Of a DNA stretch of 64,000 nucleotides, positions 22,573 through 34,609 are shown one piece after another. The DNA is taken from NCBI GenBank assembly GCA_021018995.1, contig CM037590.1, positions 108,625,097 through 108,689,096 of the forward strand, in the 5' to 3' direction. The position numbers and the translations under genes were made by a program. This DNA comes from Chloranthus sessilifolius. Taxonomy: Eukaryota; Streptophyta; Magnoliopsida; Chloranthales; Chloranthaceae. The stretch's first letter is position 1, and the number at the start of each line of letters is the position of its first letter. A model generated the notes under the pieces. It did not search any database and was not told the DNA's origin. It saw only the letters and a list, made by a program, of their open reading frames with translations.

Positions 22573-24820
22573 TGTGGTAGCCTGATTTTTGGTGCTCCGA
22601 AAATCGTGCCATCAGCATGACCCTCGAGGTCGTGCCCCACAAACCTTTACAATACATTTGGTATGAGCAAGCCAAAATTTTACTCTAACGAATTCTCATA
22701 AAGAAAAAGAATATAGTCATGGTCCTTAAAGGCAGTCCTTGTCCCATGCCAATTCATGAGCATAAGAACTTACCCAAGCCGTTATATGAATGTGCATCTC
22801 AAGAGTTTTATCAAAAGCATACCGAATTTAATTACATTCAATAAGGAGGCCTGATATACTAAGCCGTGCCTAACACTCTCAACTCACTCTCAAAGTACGC
22901 AGTGGGTCTCCTAGAAGAATTCTTCAGGAGGAGGCTCTGATTCCTCAAAGGTACGTAGAATCAGATCCTCGGATCAAAGTCTCCAGAAGTCCTTGTTGCC
23001 GCTAGTCCTGAACCTGCGACGTATAGTCTAAGGGATGAGCTACATCCTAGCTCAATAGGGAAACAAAGTGAACATATAGATTAAATCTCACATATATGTT
23101 AGCCGTTTTGAGAGCACAATTTACTAGGTAGCACCTTTAAGCAGAACAATTGATATAACTGAAATAACAAAAATGGATACCGCTGATTTCTTTGCATAGT
23201 GTTGTTTGTTCTCATCTTAGTGGTTTAGTTATGAATTCGGCCTAATCACTTAAACCTTTAACTTAAATAATCCCCGAGCAATATAGCATCGAGCCTCGAT
23301 GGAATACCCACCATCGTCGTCTACTAGACAATTGTTACGTGTATTCCCTGGGAATACTGCCCAAGCCCCTTCTCGTAGGTGGCGGGGTCTATTATTAAAT
23401 CTACATCCCTGGGATTTGCTATAAGTGTACTGATTGGCCGCATCGTCGTCACGGATATCTCCGCCGCTCGGCCGTGGGTATCCCGCCACGTCGGTGGGGT
23501 ATTCTAATCAAACCTCAAATAATGAAATATCGATGTGCATTACTTATAGTTATTCACCGTGACTTGTGCTAATTTTTAGTACATTAGGCCTTATCATTAT
23601 GCTTTAGTTTCACGATTTGTTTTCGTCTGTATCCCTGGGATATAACTGGTTTAATACATCATTTAGATGCCCTCATTACAATATTCCGTCCCCTGGGGAC
23701 TTCATGGTTTCACCTTGAAACCCACGCACACACCCCTTATTGAAAGATCATACAATACTCACCCTTTTCATAGTGTTACACTGCATATATGGGATGACGA
23801 AATAAAATACATGTTTCAAGAATATTCCCTACCTCGACAAATTTCAAAGCACGCTTTCTCGTAGAGGTTTACACTTCACGATCATACGTCAAACCTACAT
23901 TTCATGTATTTAGAATATGCTTAGAAAGGTTACTAGAATCATTGGAGTGCATAACCCCCATGTTTCTGTACCAATAATTTCAAGAACTGAGTGGTGCCTT
24001 GCGTGAGCAAGCAAAATTCCTCGCTCGAGCGGTCACTTGACCTCGCTCGAGCGGTTAAATCGAGGTTGCTCGAGCGGTTAATCGAGCTGCCTGAAGCTTT
24101 ACTGGGGACCTCGCTCGAGCGGTCACTTGACCTCGCTCGAGCGGTTAAATCGAGGTCGCTCGAGCGGTTAAATCGAGCCGCCTGAAGCTTTACTGGGGAC
24201 CTCACTCGAGCGAGCTTCCCTTTTGTTTTGGGGACCACTCGAGCAAGCCCAGAGCTGTATTTTTATAGTTTGTCCTCGCTCGAGCGATCCCATTAGACCG
24301 CTCGAGCGAGGAGCGATGATTTTGACACCTTGATCTGTTCGAGAAGCAACCTCTTACTCCATTTAAGGTCCCTTTTTAGCATCAAAACCATTCAACCGAT
24401 GCTTTATATATGCAACAAGAACACACCTAAGTATTATATGCATTTAACATACCTCATTTGATGTATCTTCTATAACTTAATCCAATCTTCTAACACGAAT
24501 GGAGGAAATTCCTGGTCCCTCACCCAATTCCTTTCCTGATCCTCTATGGCCTGATCCAACAAGCCCCACCCTACTCCTCTTTACAAAACCTTCTCTCCTT
24601 TCTCTCTATTCTTCCTTCTCTCCTTCTAAGATTTAATTAGGTTACGTATGGGAGGGACCTCTCCCTCACTTTCACTTATATACTTATAAGTTAGGGAATA
24701 CTAGTGTGTTTCCCACATACACACATAGTGTCTACGGGTTCATTTTGGTTTCCTTGTGAAACACATTTACATGTGTATGGTGCATGACGTGCATGTTTCC
24801 CAAAATCTGGGGTTGTGACA
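22573..24820 (-). repeat. Tekay-like solo LTR with TSD catat
   Basis: Plus strand TGTGGTAGCC (22573) to GTTGTGACA (24820), flanked by catat at 22568-22572 and 24821-24825. The block gcgacgtatagtc..gatgagct (about 23016-23040) recurs in the LTRs at 50213-53204 and 57813-61848 in the same orientation, so all three are relatives; the third abuts a Tekay-like purine tract. No internal region is left: LTR-LTR recombination is the usual cause. It splits an exon of T2's antisense gene. Confidence 0.85.
24005..24310. repeat. CGCTCGAGCG palindrome array in the solo LTR
   Basis: About ten copies of CTCGAGCG(G), several inside a duplicated block of about 125 bases (24008-24105 and 24106-24200, each with cctcgctcgagcggtcactt). 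The motif is its own reverse complement around CTCGAG. An equivalent array lies in the solo LTR at 51770-52145. Confidence 0.85.
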
Positions 24821-25081
24821 CATATGCTCCACCTTCTCAAAATAGTGGATCTATATGTCCACCCCAAAAAATGCCTGACCAGATTGTATGACAGCCTGGT
24901 CAGCATCCTCCAGATAACCTGTAATCAGAAACAAATAAATCAAATCATTAGTAAAACCTAAAACGCGAAGTGAAATGATCTAGCAACATAAGGGACACGT
25001 AGCTGCCCCTCGTGCATGTCCTCAAAGAGACCTCGCGCGGTCTGGAGGTCCGAAGACTAGTGACGACTCCCCATCGCCCTC

Positions 25082-27105
25082 TGTTGGCCACTTACCTTGT
25101 GTTCAAAGAGGGGTTTAAAATCACACAATTAAAGGATCAATTGGTTGCACACACCAAGGCAAGCAAACATACAGACCTGTAAGTATTCAGGGCCTGTTGT
25201 AGTAAGTTTTAAAGAAGGGTAAGTAAGGGTATGCCCACAGGGAAATGTGATTGAAACTTAGGCAAATCTCCAGATCTAAAGTAGATCTGGCACCCTTCCT
25301 AATGCTAAAATAGCAAAAGAAAGAGGAGGGGTCTAAGGGTTTGTGACTTTTAAACTAAACTACAAAAAATAATTAAAATTGTAGAAATGGATCCAGAGTA
25401 CAACTCTTGCAGTGAAGGGAGATTTAAAACAGAAAATGGGAAGAAGCAGCTTGGAGTTTGATCTTACTGTAATTGGGTTGAGCTGTCAGGGTTACAGATA
25501 GTTTAGAGTGCATTAATCCCTCATCTGACCATAGGCACAGCTGCAGGGTAGAAGAATCTGATTTAGGCTAGAGATTTGGCTTGATCTTAAGGCTATGATC
25601 TGTCCACTTCAATGGTCACAAATCATCCAATAGATTCACTCCATTCTCATGCTTCCATTAGAGCATTATAACCACTACAAATGCTGCAATCGCCAGGCCA
25701 CAGACACAGGCAATTACAGGAATATCAGATCTAGGGAGATCAAATGGCATCCAAGACGTCTACCAATTAAGTGGGTGAGCTATTCTCATCTACACAAAGC
25801 CGATCGAGCACCAAATGAAACTAGAGGAACTATAGATCTAATTATAGCAGTTAAACCAACTTTACATTGAATTAAACTAACCATACAATGAAATGCCCTC
25901 AGATTTATAGTCTATGCAACATCCAACCCTCGATAACACTCTCAGCTTTCCCCAATTATAGGCTAAACCTCCCTCTTTGCTGCTCCCAAGAAATTAGCCA
26001 ACCATGGTTGGGCTAAAAGGAAGAATAGAGAATTTCGATGCAAGCTATGATCTCCAGAATTGATCCCCTTTTTCTGGCGGCTTCCCTTCCATTTATAGCT
26101 TTCTTCCTCTGCCTCAGACCCATTTTTCCCAAAAATTACAGCTTCCAGAATAATCCTATTATTCCCTCCTTTATTCCCCTTCTAGAAGGCTCTTTCAGTT
26201 AGTTAGAGCTGGGGGAGAGCACGTGGGTCAGTTAGGGCTTCCTAGGGTACTTCTAGAGACTTCGTGCCGATCACCAGAGTGCCTCGGATTGCATGCAACA
26301 TGTCACCAACTTGCAGCGTGTGCACAACAACTTTTCTGAGAAGTCCTTTAGTCGATTTCGATAGGTTCCTGAGGCTTTCGACAGGTTCCAAACAGGCCTT
26401 CTGTTCTTTTCGCTAGGATTCAGGATCCTTTCGATAGATTCCAATAGGTTGGACTGAGAATAAAGCTCCAGCATCTGTAGCCTTCATCTGGTATGTTCGA
26501 CAGGTTGGGGGCTCCTTTCGACATGTTGATCTATGTGCAATGAGTTTCGATAGGTTTGCTTCTAGTTCCTGTCGACAGGTTCCATAAGCTTTCGATAGGT
26601 TCAGCAACTGAACTACAACAATCATTCGATAAGTGACATTTGCGCGATAGGTTCCAGGATCCTTTCAACAGGATCTCTTTAAGCTCCAGGGGACCTTTTG
26701 ATAGGATGCTTCCTACTTGCTTTCAACTGCCCGATAGGTTCCAGATCCTATCGAATACTCTGATCTCCACGACTTCTTCCTTTTCAGCCTTCAGATTCTA
26801 TCAATAGGTTGCAATAACCTATCGACAGGTTGTTTTAAGCTTATTTTCCCTTCTTCAGCGCTGCTTTGCTATTGCTGCATGCCCCAAGTGGGCATTGGAG
26901 TGGAACCTTCTTGTGTTCCATAGTTGGGCCAAAGCTGTAGTGAGAAATGGACTTTCTTATGGAGCATTTTTGGGTGGATTTTTACACTATGACTGCTTTT
27001 TATTGCTATCTGTAAAACATGCTCATCATGCACTTATTAGTCTACTCACAGGTCTATCAAAGCTCATGTTAAAGGGTGAAAAGTGGTACTTTTCACTGAT
27101 TAACA
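25082..27105 (-). repeat. Athila-type solo LTR, distant relative of the A4 LTR
   Basis: On the minus strand it starts TGTTAATCAGTGAAAAG (27105) and ends GTAAGTGGCCAACA (25082); A4's LTR starts TGTTAAGTAATGAAAAA and ends GGCAGCAACAACA. Shared interior: cagggaaatgtg..catacccttac-type text near 25230, and the TCGA motif array. Flanks ccctc (25077-25081) and gcctc (27106-27110) are a TSD with one difference. A TATA box on the minus strand is near 26092-26098. It splits an exon of T2's antisense gene. Confidence 0.8.
26270..26840. repeat. TCGATAGGTT motif array in the Athila-type solo LTR
   Basis: About sixteen variants of TTTCGATAGGTTCC or TCGACAGGTT, at irregular spacing of 25-50 bases, upstream of the LTR's TATA box (minus-strand sense). 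Same motif class as in A4. Confidence 0.85.
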
Positions 27106-28054
27106 GCCTCTACCACACATGCATACGCGAGAAATTATAATCGATCTCCGCTAGGACCTGCGGGCGCAAGAAGGTAAAGTGATCATACACCCATAACTAA
27201 GAGACGGACAAAGAGCCGAAATAATCACTAAAAGAAAGAAGAAATAACCAAAAGATTATAAATCTAATAATTAACTAAAACTCACCTGAAGAAAAGGGAG
27301 GAAGCTTCCGATTGTGGCGACACCCCTCCCTAGACAATATAGCTGCTCATATAGGTGCGCTAACACTGCCGCACCCTAAACATACGAAGGAATCTGATCG
27401 AGGTCCCTAAGAAGTGTAAAAAACAACCCGGTCACACCCTCGGGTTGAGGACAAAACAACACTGCACTAAAAAAGTGCATCAAAAATTCCCTGAGGACTC
27501 GGTCTGCTGCCACTCCCCGACTCCATCACAGACTCATGAAGCCCCATCACCTCTCAACACTCCTCATACGTCCCCTCCTCTCGTGATGGCGCCTTGGGGG
27601 AACAAACCCGCTAGCAAAAGTGTAAAAAATCCAAGTGACCCGAATCACCCCTAGTCGGGACCCACTGGGCGGATACTCGAGCCCAAGCAGCTCGTCACAC
27701 ACTTTGAGATAATCTGCCTGCATCTGCCCAGTCATAGGCTTCCCCTCGAACCTAACTTCAGTGATGTGGACCCAGTCCTTCGAGGTCGGCAACATCATCC
27801 CTATCGGGAAAAGCAGAGCCTGCAGCTCCTCCCTCCACCAATGATCAAACCCTGTTCGACTTGGAAGGGCTCAAGCTCTAAGATCGGCCCAAAGCCAAAA
27901 GCTACCAACCGTGCCTATTGAAACTTCAATAGAGCACGGTACCATGCGTGAGACTCCTTCCATGCCGAGCTAATAGCCAGCGAGGGAGGCTTCTGGTGAG
28001 CAATGAAAAGAAAGAAGAAAATGTAAGGCGAAACTTATAACTATGAAAAATACA

Positions 28055-28610
28055 TAGGGATAAATCTAATAATAATAATAGATAATAATACAAGTTACTG
28101 ATAAATAACAATAGTAAAATTTGATAGTGATAATAGTGATAAAAATGAATAATAATGATAATAATAATAATGACAAATACTAATGATATTAATAATAATA
28201 ATAATACCAATAGTAAGAACAGTGATAATAATAATGATAATAACGATGATGATAATAATAATAACAATAAACATAATGATGATAAAATACTAATGACGAT
28301 AGTGATAATAATAATAATACTAAAAAGATAATAATAATAATGATAACAGTGACAACAATAAAAATAGTAATAATAATAACTGATAAATAACAAACAGTAA
28401 CTAATAATGAATGAAGGTAATAACTGACCACAGTAATGACATTAATAGATGACTCATTGGGGATAAAATGAACCAACAACAAACTGAGAAGCGGATAAAT
28501 AATAATAATAACAATAACAAATGATAAACATAAAAAATAATAATAATAAACAACGCTAATAATAACAATAACAATGATGATAGCATAATGCTAGCAAACA
28601 CTAAAAGAAT
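28055..28610. repeat. Long AAT/GAT trinucleotide microsatellite in a T2 antisense intron
   Basis: Mostly ATA/ATG/ACA triplets (aataataatgataataa type) over about 550 bases, in the intron between the first and second exon pieces of T2's antisense gene. T1's intron at the same place is short and unrepetitive, so this grew later. Confidence 0.9.
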
Positions 28611-28971
28611 AAAGATGATAGATGATAACGAGCAATGCATAACCTAAAACTATGTGACTAAGATAAACATCGAAAGAGGAAAAGGCTGTATATAAGCACG
28701 ACAATGAAAGAACTAATATACAATAATTATAAAGATAAAACAACAATCATGGAAAAAATCTACGATAAGCATGTAGAGCATGAGAAAAATAATACAGAGC
28801 GACGAAGCAACCGTGACCTAAAACTATATAGAAGAACGATGCATGAATGTGCACACACTAAAACTAAATGCAGGTTTTGTGTAAAATAAATGGGTTTCAT
28901 TGTCCTAGAAATCTATGTTGCAACCTAAATGCCTAGGAAATTAAAAGGAACTCTTGTTCTCGGACACCTAC
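28611..28971. other. Remainder of the first intron of T2's antisense gene
   Basis: A-rich DNA without recognised signals, ending at the splice donor (GTAGGT on the minus strand, 28971). Confidence 0.5.
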
Positions 28972-29311
28972 CTGGTCCTCGCGAAGAACTCCTCCAGCGA
29001 AATGCGAATCGGATGCGGAGCCCGAGGTGGAGCAGCATCGCCCTCAGCACCCTCTGCATCCTTGACACCCTCAACAGCAGTAGCTCGCTCAACACCGGCA
29101 TCAACACTGGCAAGAACCTCAACCCCGACAACCATCTCAGGGGCACCCCCTTCGGCAACCGCGGCCTCTGACACACGCAATTGGACGTCCGTCAGCCCAA
29201 AATACACGACGAACTAAAAATGCGAACTATACACTGCATGTAATTATAATCATGCGCATCTATTGCAGGGTGCAATTGCAGACCGTCACCCAGGCACCCT
29301 AGCTTGGTGAC

Positions 29312-31522
29312 TATTAAGTAGTGAAAAATATCATCTTTCACCTCTTAACTTGACCTTTGTTGAACCCTTGAGCTAACTAATAATGTTTTAAGTATGTTTT
29401 ATAGTTAAGCAATAAATTGCAAGCTTAATACCGATTTCCAGTTAAAAGAGCCCAAGAAGCATTGTGCTACCTAATTGGAAAGGCCTGAGACCATGTCCAG
29501 CGGCAAGGAAGAAAGATTGAACCCACTGAGGGGTTGCTAAGTGCTGAACAATAGAAGAATAACACACCCAAGAGGTGTGCCAGCTGTGAAAGCACTGAAA
29601 ATAAGCTGCCTAGAGGTTCCACGAAGCTATTGAGAGCTTCCCAGCACTTGTGGAGAAGTCCTGAGGGCAAGGAATGAAGAAGTCAAGAGGTTGAACATGT
29701 GTAAACAAACCTATATCGAGAGGATAATCCAACGTATAGAAGAAGTCGAGAAGTTTCAAGAAGTTTCAAGATACTTATCGCGAGGTTCAACTGAACCTGT
29801 AGAGCAATACAAGACAACCTACCGACGACTTACCTGAAGTAGCGCTCATTCTCGCAAGGAATGAGCCTACTTGTTGAGAACTTCACTGGAGAATGTATAA
29901 CTTATCGACAGGTTGATTATAACCTGTCGATAGGATGAATGAAGAATTGAACAGAATGTTGAAATGAGCTTCCCATCCTGTCGACGAGCCATCAATCCTA
30001 TCAACAAGTTCAAATCAACATCTCGAGACGTTCTCCCAAGCTGTCGACAGAACTTCATCAACTTGTCGAGATGTGTTCAAACCTATCGAGAGCCATTCTA
30101 AACCTGTCGAGACACTGCCAAACCTGTCGGTTAGTACTTCAATCCTGTCGAGAAGTCTGCAAAGCTGTTGGAAGCCAATGCAACCTATCGACATGATTAT
30201 AATGCAGATTTAAAACATGTCCAGAGGATCCCCTAAACCTCTCAACACTCATTTTGGCAACTTCTCAGCATCCTCCTTCAGCAGCTGCCAATTCCAAATT
30301 TCTATGCACGAGTTCCAAAGCACTTCAGCGACCCTTGGGAGTATTTTTGGTACATATTTGGGCACGCATGGAAACCCTAACTATTTCACGTGTACTCGCC
30401 AGTTGAGAGCCAATAGGAAGAGAGCTTCTAGAAGAGAAATCAGTCACATCAGCAGCCATAATAACAGAATTATTCTCTTGAGCTCTCATTGGCTGAAATG
30501 GATTTGAAGACAGAGGAGGATGGCATAAAAGCTTAAAGAAAATACAAAACATCGATCTAGAATTTAAGAGAACTAGAGCCTAGTGTGAGATCCATTTTTC
30601 CCTCAAAATTCTCCCTCCTTCCTTCTTTTCCCATTCTCTCTTTAGCCAATCATGAGTGGCTAAACTCTTCTCAGGAGTTAGGGTGCCGTCTAAAGCTATA
30701 AATTGAGAGATTCAGAGGCTTGTAATTGACTGTATATTACACAGATTATAGATCTGGGTGCAATAGTATTGTAAGCTTGCAATATAATTATGGAGTTTAA
30801 TGGTTATTTTGATCCATATTTTAGTTTTTCATATTTGATTTCCCTGGATTGGATACTCCTGCAAATGCCAGTTAGAAATGAGGAGCTGGTAGCCTGGCAT
30901 CTACAGCATCTGTAATGGTTTTTCTATTCTAATTAAGATCCTTGAAGTGGAACAATCTCTAGGATGGTCTGTGACCATTAAAGTAGACAGATCATAGCCT
31001 TAGAATTGCTTCAATTCTTTGGTTGAGATTGGATCTTTATACCTTGCATAAGCCAGAAATGGAGAGCTTGTAGCCAGATGACGGATTGTAACAAATCAGA
31101 TCTATGCAAGGCCTTTAATTCCTTTAATTTTCAGTGAGAGACCAATACCCCTAGTTGCTGTTCTCACCCTTTTGATTTTTCATCTTTTCTACATCTCCCC
31201 TTACCTCTGTGTTTGATTAGAGCTGAATCAATAGCATTTATCTTTTGTAGTTTGTAGTTAAAGTGACAAAACCATAAAACTCTCCTCTTTCCTGCTTTAG
31301 TTTAGTTTAAATTAGGATAGAGTGCCATATATACTCTGGATATGGAGATTTGCTACTTTAGAATATATTTTCCTATGGACATACCCTTAGCTTTTTAAAA
31401 ACGTGCTACAACAGCCCTGGATCTTGTAGGACTGGTTGCTCACCTTGATTCAATATTGCTATAATTTGTGCAGTAATCTGCTATTTTAATCATATAATAA
31501 TGCTAAGGTGGCAGCAACAACA
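29312..31522 (+). repeat. 5' LTR of A4 (2211 bp)
   Basis: Pairs with 40138-42337. Carries the TCGA motif array (29700-30240), a TATA-like cataaaagc at 30524, and ends GGCAGCAACAACA just before the primer-binding site. Confidence 0.93.
29700..30240. repeat. CCTGTCGACAGG-type motif array in A4 5' LTR
   Basis: About twenty variants of CCTRTCGANAGGTT (for example cttatcgacaggttg 29896, cctgtcgataggatg 29922, gctgtcgacagaac 30040, cctgtcgagaagt 30143). The ideal form AACCTGTCGACAGGTT is a perfect 16-bp palindrome. The array lies upstream of the LTR TATA. Confidence 0.85.
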
Positions 31523-31528
31523 AGGTTT

Positions 31529-31546
31529 TGACATCGCTGCTGGGGA
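31529..31546 (+). other. Primer-binding site of A4
   Basis: TTGACATCGCTGCTGGGG lies seven bases after the LTR end, a decayed form of the Athila site TGGCGCCGYTGCCGGGGA, which is complementary to tRNA-Asp. Confidence 0.7.
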
Positions 31547-31962
31547 TCTGTGTTTTTAAAAGTGGTAGATATAATTTTTCTCATTTTTAGATTTATATTT
31601 TTCATTGACTGTTAAGTGTTTTATTAATGCTACTTTTGTCTTTGTGTAGTTTTACTCTGTTTCAGATCTGGATCTGTGGAGCTAAGAGGAGCTCTGTATC
31701 ACTTGGAAGAACAAGCATTACTTAAGTTTGCATCTCTTAACTCTGTTTACATTCTTAGATCTGTAGTTGAGTATTTGTCTTATTATTATTTTACTGGTTT
31801 TTGTGCTGTGATCTTCTGCTTTAAAATTGGTTTTTGCTGTGTGTATGCTTGGGAGGAGATCTCTTAATCCTGAGATTGCTCCCTTAGATTTTGAAGTTGA
31901 AAGACTTATTAGACCTAAGCAAACCATACACACACCTTTAGCTAACTCTAAAATTGCTGCAA

Positions 31963-32867
31963 TGGGTGAGAAACCTAGGACTTTAAATGAATTTAATGCA
32001 CCAGGGGTTTACAATTCTCCCTTCTGCATTCAATTCCCTGCTGTTCAAGGGAACTATGAGATTAAGTCTTCTCTCATCTAGATGTTACCCTCATACCATG
32101 GCCTGAGCAAAGAAGACCCATATAAGCATATTGATGAATTTTTAGGACTATGTACTACCTTCAATATTGTAGGTTTGGGGGAGGAAGCAACCAGGTTGAG
32201 ACTTTTTCCTTTTTCACTAAAGGATAGAGCTAGAACTTGGTTGTCAATGCTCCCAACTAACAGTATTCAGTCCTGGAATGATCTTCAATGTCAGTATTTG
32301 GCCAAGTTTTTTCCCATGTCTAAAACAAGTCAGTTAAGGAAGAGCATTATCTCATTTACTCAAGCTCTAACTGAAGATTTTCACCAAGCCTGGGAGAGAT
32401 TTAAAGAACTCTTGAAGCAATGTCCCCATCATCAAATTCCTGAATGGAAGCTTGTCCAAAGTTTCTATCAAGGAATCAATCCTAAAAGCAGGGATATGGT
32501 TGATGCTTCTTGTGGTGGTACATACCTCCACAAGACTGCAGATGAGGCTTGGGAGTTATTTGATATCATCAGTGAAAACTCTATGCAAAGGGAAACCTGA
32601 GCAAGAAATTTCAAGACCGCTAGATTGGTGAAAGAGAATACTACCAGAGGGAAGATGTATGACGTGAGTGGACATAATGAGTTGGAGAGGAAAGTTGATA
32701 GCTTGACCCAACAGTTAGAGAAAATGATGGGAGCAAGTCATTCTCCAATGGTTGCCAAAGTGGAGGAGGCATGCATCATATGCCAGTCCCCCACTCACTC
32801 CCTTGAGGAATGTCCTTCAGTAGCCCAATTTCTAGATCTTGTGATGGAGCATGTGAATGCTACTTAG
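31963..32867 (+). pseudogene. gag of A4 (Athila type)
   Basis: Typical Athila gag text: YHGLSKEDPYKHIDEFLGLC, LRLFPFSLKDRARTWL, AWERFKELLKQCPHH, WKLVQSFYQGI (32095-32480). A knuckle CIICQSPTHSLEEC (about 32770-32811) follows. It would form the particle and bind RNA. About 440 bases separate the LTR from its start. Broken at a few points. Confidence 0.88.
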
Positions 32868-33696
32868 TCCTATGGACAATAGCCTACTGTTGGTTATTAA
32901 TGGAGAACCACCCCAACTTGAGGTGGAGACAAGACAATTTTTAAACCAGCAGCAGCCACTACAGTCCATGCCCTATAGGAATGCCTAGCCATACCAACAG
33001 AATTATTTTCCAAGGCCCCAATACCAACAACCTATGGCTCAACCAATAGTTCATCCTGTGCATCAAAGTGCATCAGCCCCAACAACCTCTAGGTCCCTCA
33101 CATTTGAGGAGCAAGTTCTGGCCTCACTGCAGAATTTGGGCTCTTTGTCTCAAACTGTTAACTCCCACAGTCAAAGTATCAAGAAGATAGAGGACCACCT
33201 TGGTCAACTATCTAATTCTTTGGCTAGGAGAGAAGAGGAAAGATTGCTCAGTCAACCCATGAACAATCCAAAGGGGCAGTACATGGTTGGTGAGACTTTT
33301 TCTCATAAAGAAGTAAAATCTATCACCGCCTTGAGGAGTGAGAGGCTGGTGGATAACCAAATTGGTATTGAGCCTGATGAGTCAAGTGAAGCAACTGAAG
33401 ATACAACCCATGAAAAGTTACAGCAAGAGCAGCATTTAAAAAATAAAGGGGGTGATGTGCCCCAATAAAAAAATGAAAACAAAAATAAAGAAAAATTTGA
33501 TGAACTTGCTAAGGCTGTGAATGGGAGGATAGTTCCCCATTTGCCATTTCCTAATGCAATGAAAGCAGCATCTCCTTTTGACAAGGGGAATGCTAAGGTT
33601 GAGGAGATGATGGAAACTTTCAAACAAGTAAAAATCAACTTGCCTTGACTTGATGCTATTAAGTAAGTTCCAGCCTATGCAAAGTTTTTAAAAGAA
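32868..33696 (+). pseudogene. gag C-terminal and pre-protease linker of A4
   Basis: Gln/Pro-rich, then a frame (33034-33468) with FEEQVLASLQNLGSLSQTVN and a heptad-like pattern, and RGEMYM-like GQYMVGE text, as in the Athila gag-to-protease linker. It then runs into Lys-rich low complexity. Broken. Confidence 0.65.
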
Positions 33697-34377
33697 TTGT
33701 GCACCCACAAAAGACAGTCTAGAATACACTTATCCAAGAAGGTTTTTTGTGCTGAAAAAATGAACGAAGTGCTGTCTATTATTACCCCAACCAAGCTCCA
33801 AGACCCTAGAGTTCCCACAATCCCCTACATCATTGGGGATCATACCATTGAAAAGGCTTTATTGGATCTGGGAGCTAGTGTAAACCTACTTCCATATTCT
33901 GTTTATGAGAAGTTAGGCCTGGGAGAGTTGAACACCACACATGTGCTGCTACAACTAACAGACAGATCTGAAAGGAGGTCTGTGGGAATGATAGAGGATG
34001 TCTTAGTTGGAGTTGACAAATTCTTTTACCCATCAGATTTTCTGGTTCTGGACACGGAGCCAAGCAAGCGCACCGCCTCTATTCCTGTAATTTTGGGCAG
34101 ACCCTTCTTGGCCACTGCCAATGCTTGTATTCAGTGTAGATAAGGAGAAATGGAGGTGCCTTTTGACAACATGAAGGTTAAATTGAATGTTTACAAGGTA
34201 GTAAATCAGCCTCACTTGAATAATGAGGATTGCTTTTTAATTGATGTTGTTGATGAGCTTGTGAAAGAGGCTTTGCCTAAGTTGCTGCATTGTAATGATC
34301 GTTGTGACGATGTTGGTGATGTTTTCGAGAATGTGGTGGAGCCTGTATCGACCATTCGCTATCATGAACCTCCATGA
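33697..34377 (+). pseudogene. Aspartic protease of A4
   Basis: Has the active-site motif LLDLGASVNLLPYSVYEKLGL (33860-33925) and IPVILGRPFLATANA (34080-34130), standard for Athila-lineage proteases, followed by GEMEVPFDNMKVKLNVY, the usual start of the protease-RT linker. After 34377 coding stops and no RT follows. Broken. Confidence 0.87.
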
Positions 34378-34609
34378 CATGATTAGGTTCCAACAAATGT
34401 ACACTATGTATCATAAATTTTGTCTTTAGTTATTTATTTGTTCTAATTTTTTTTGTTTTTGTTTTTGTTCTTTGTGCCATTGTACATAAATTTTTCATGC
34501 ATGTTAGTACCCCAGGTAGGGAAATAAGTCATAATTGGTGAAGTAACCTGAGTTGGAGTGTCAGATCTGTTGAGAAATGAACTGGGAATGGATTACAAGT
34601 CTGTTTCAA

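Larger units (their letters stand above)
22141..29207 (-). pseudogene. Antisense plant-mobile-domain gene of T2, split by two solo LTRs
   Basis: Exon pieces on the minus strand: 29207-28972 (acidic, ends ISLEEFFART before GTAGGT), 27992-27286 (PMD core), 27157-27111 plus about 25081-24968, and 24918-24826 plus 22572-22141 (QLGLSQGVP..VAKRM, ends before GTGAGT). The PMD core shows DWVHITEVRFEGKPMTG (27780-27730) and AAVLAHLYEQL with IGSFLPFLQ (27390-27286), close to the usual PMD patterns (LGL..G.PVTG; GAA.LA.LYR.L; IGG...LLQ). Splice sites match T1's copy. The Tekay-like solo LTR lies in one exon and the Athila-like solo LTR in another; T1 lies in the next intron. Interrupted and fossil. The PMD assignment is by eye against family patterns. 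Confidence 0.78.

Noticed and set aside
24005-24310. CRISPR-like regularly spaced repeats
   Set aside because: Short palindromic motif with irregular spacing inside a plant LTR, no cas genes, eukaryotic context.
27926-28640. Long minus-strand frames rich in Tyr, Leu and Ile
   Set aside because: They are translations of the AAT/GAT microsatellite, not genes.
28929-29217. Plus-strand Ser/Thr/Pro-rich frames at 29 kb
   Set aside because: Antisense shadow of the first exon of T2's antisense gene, whose end and splice donor match T1.
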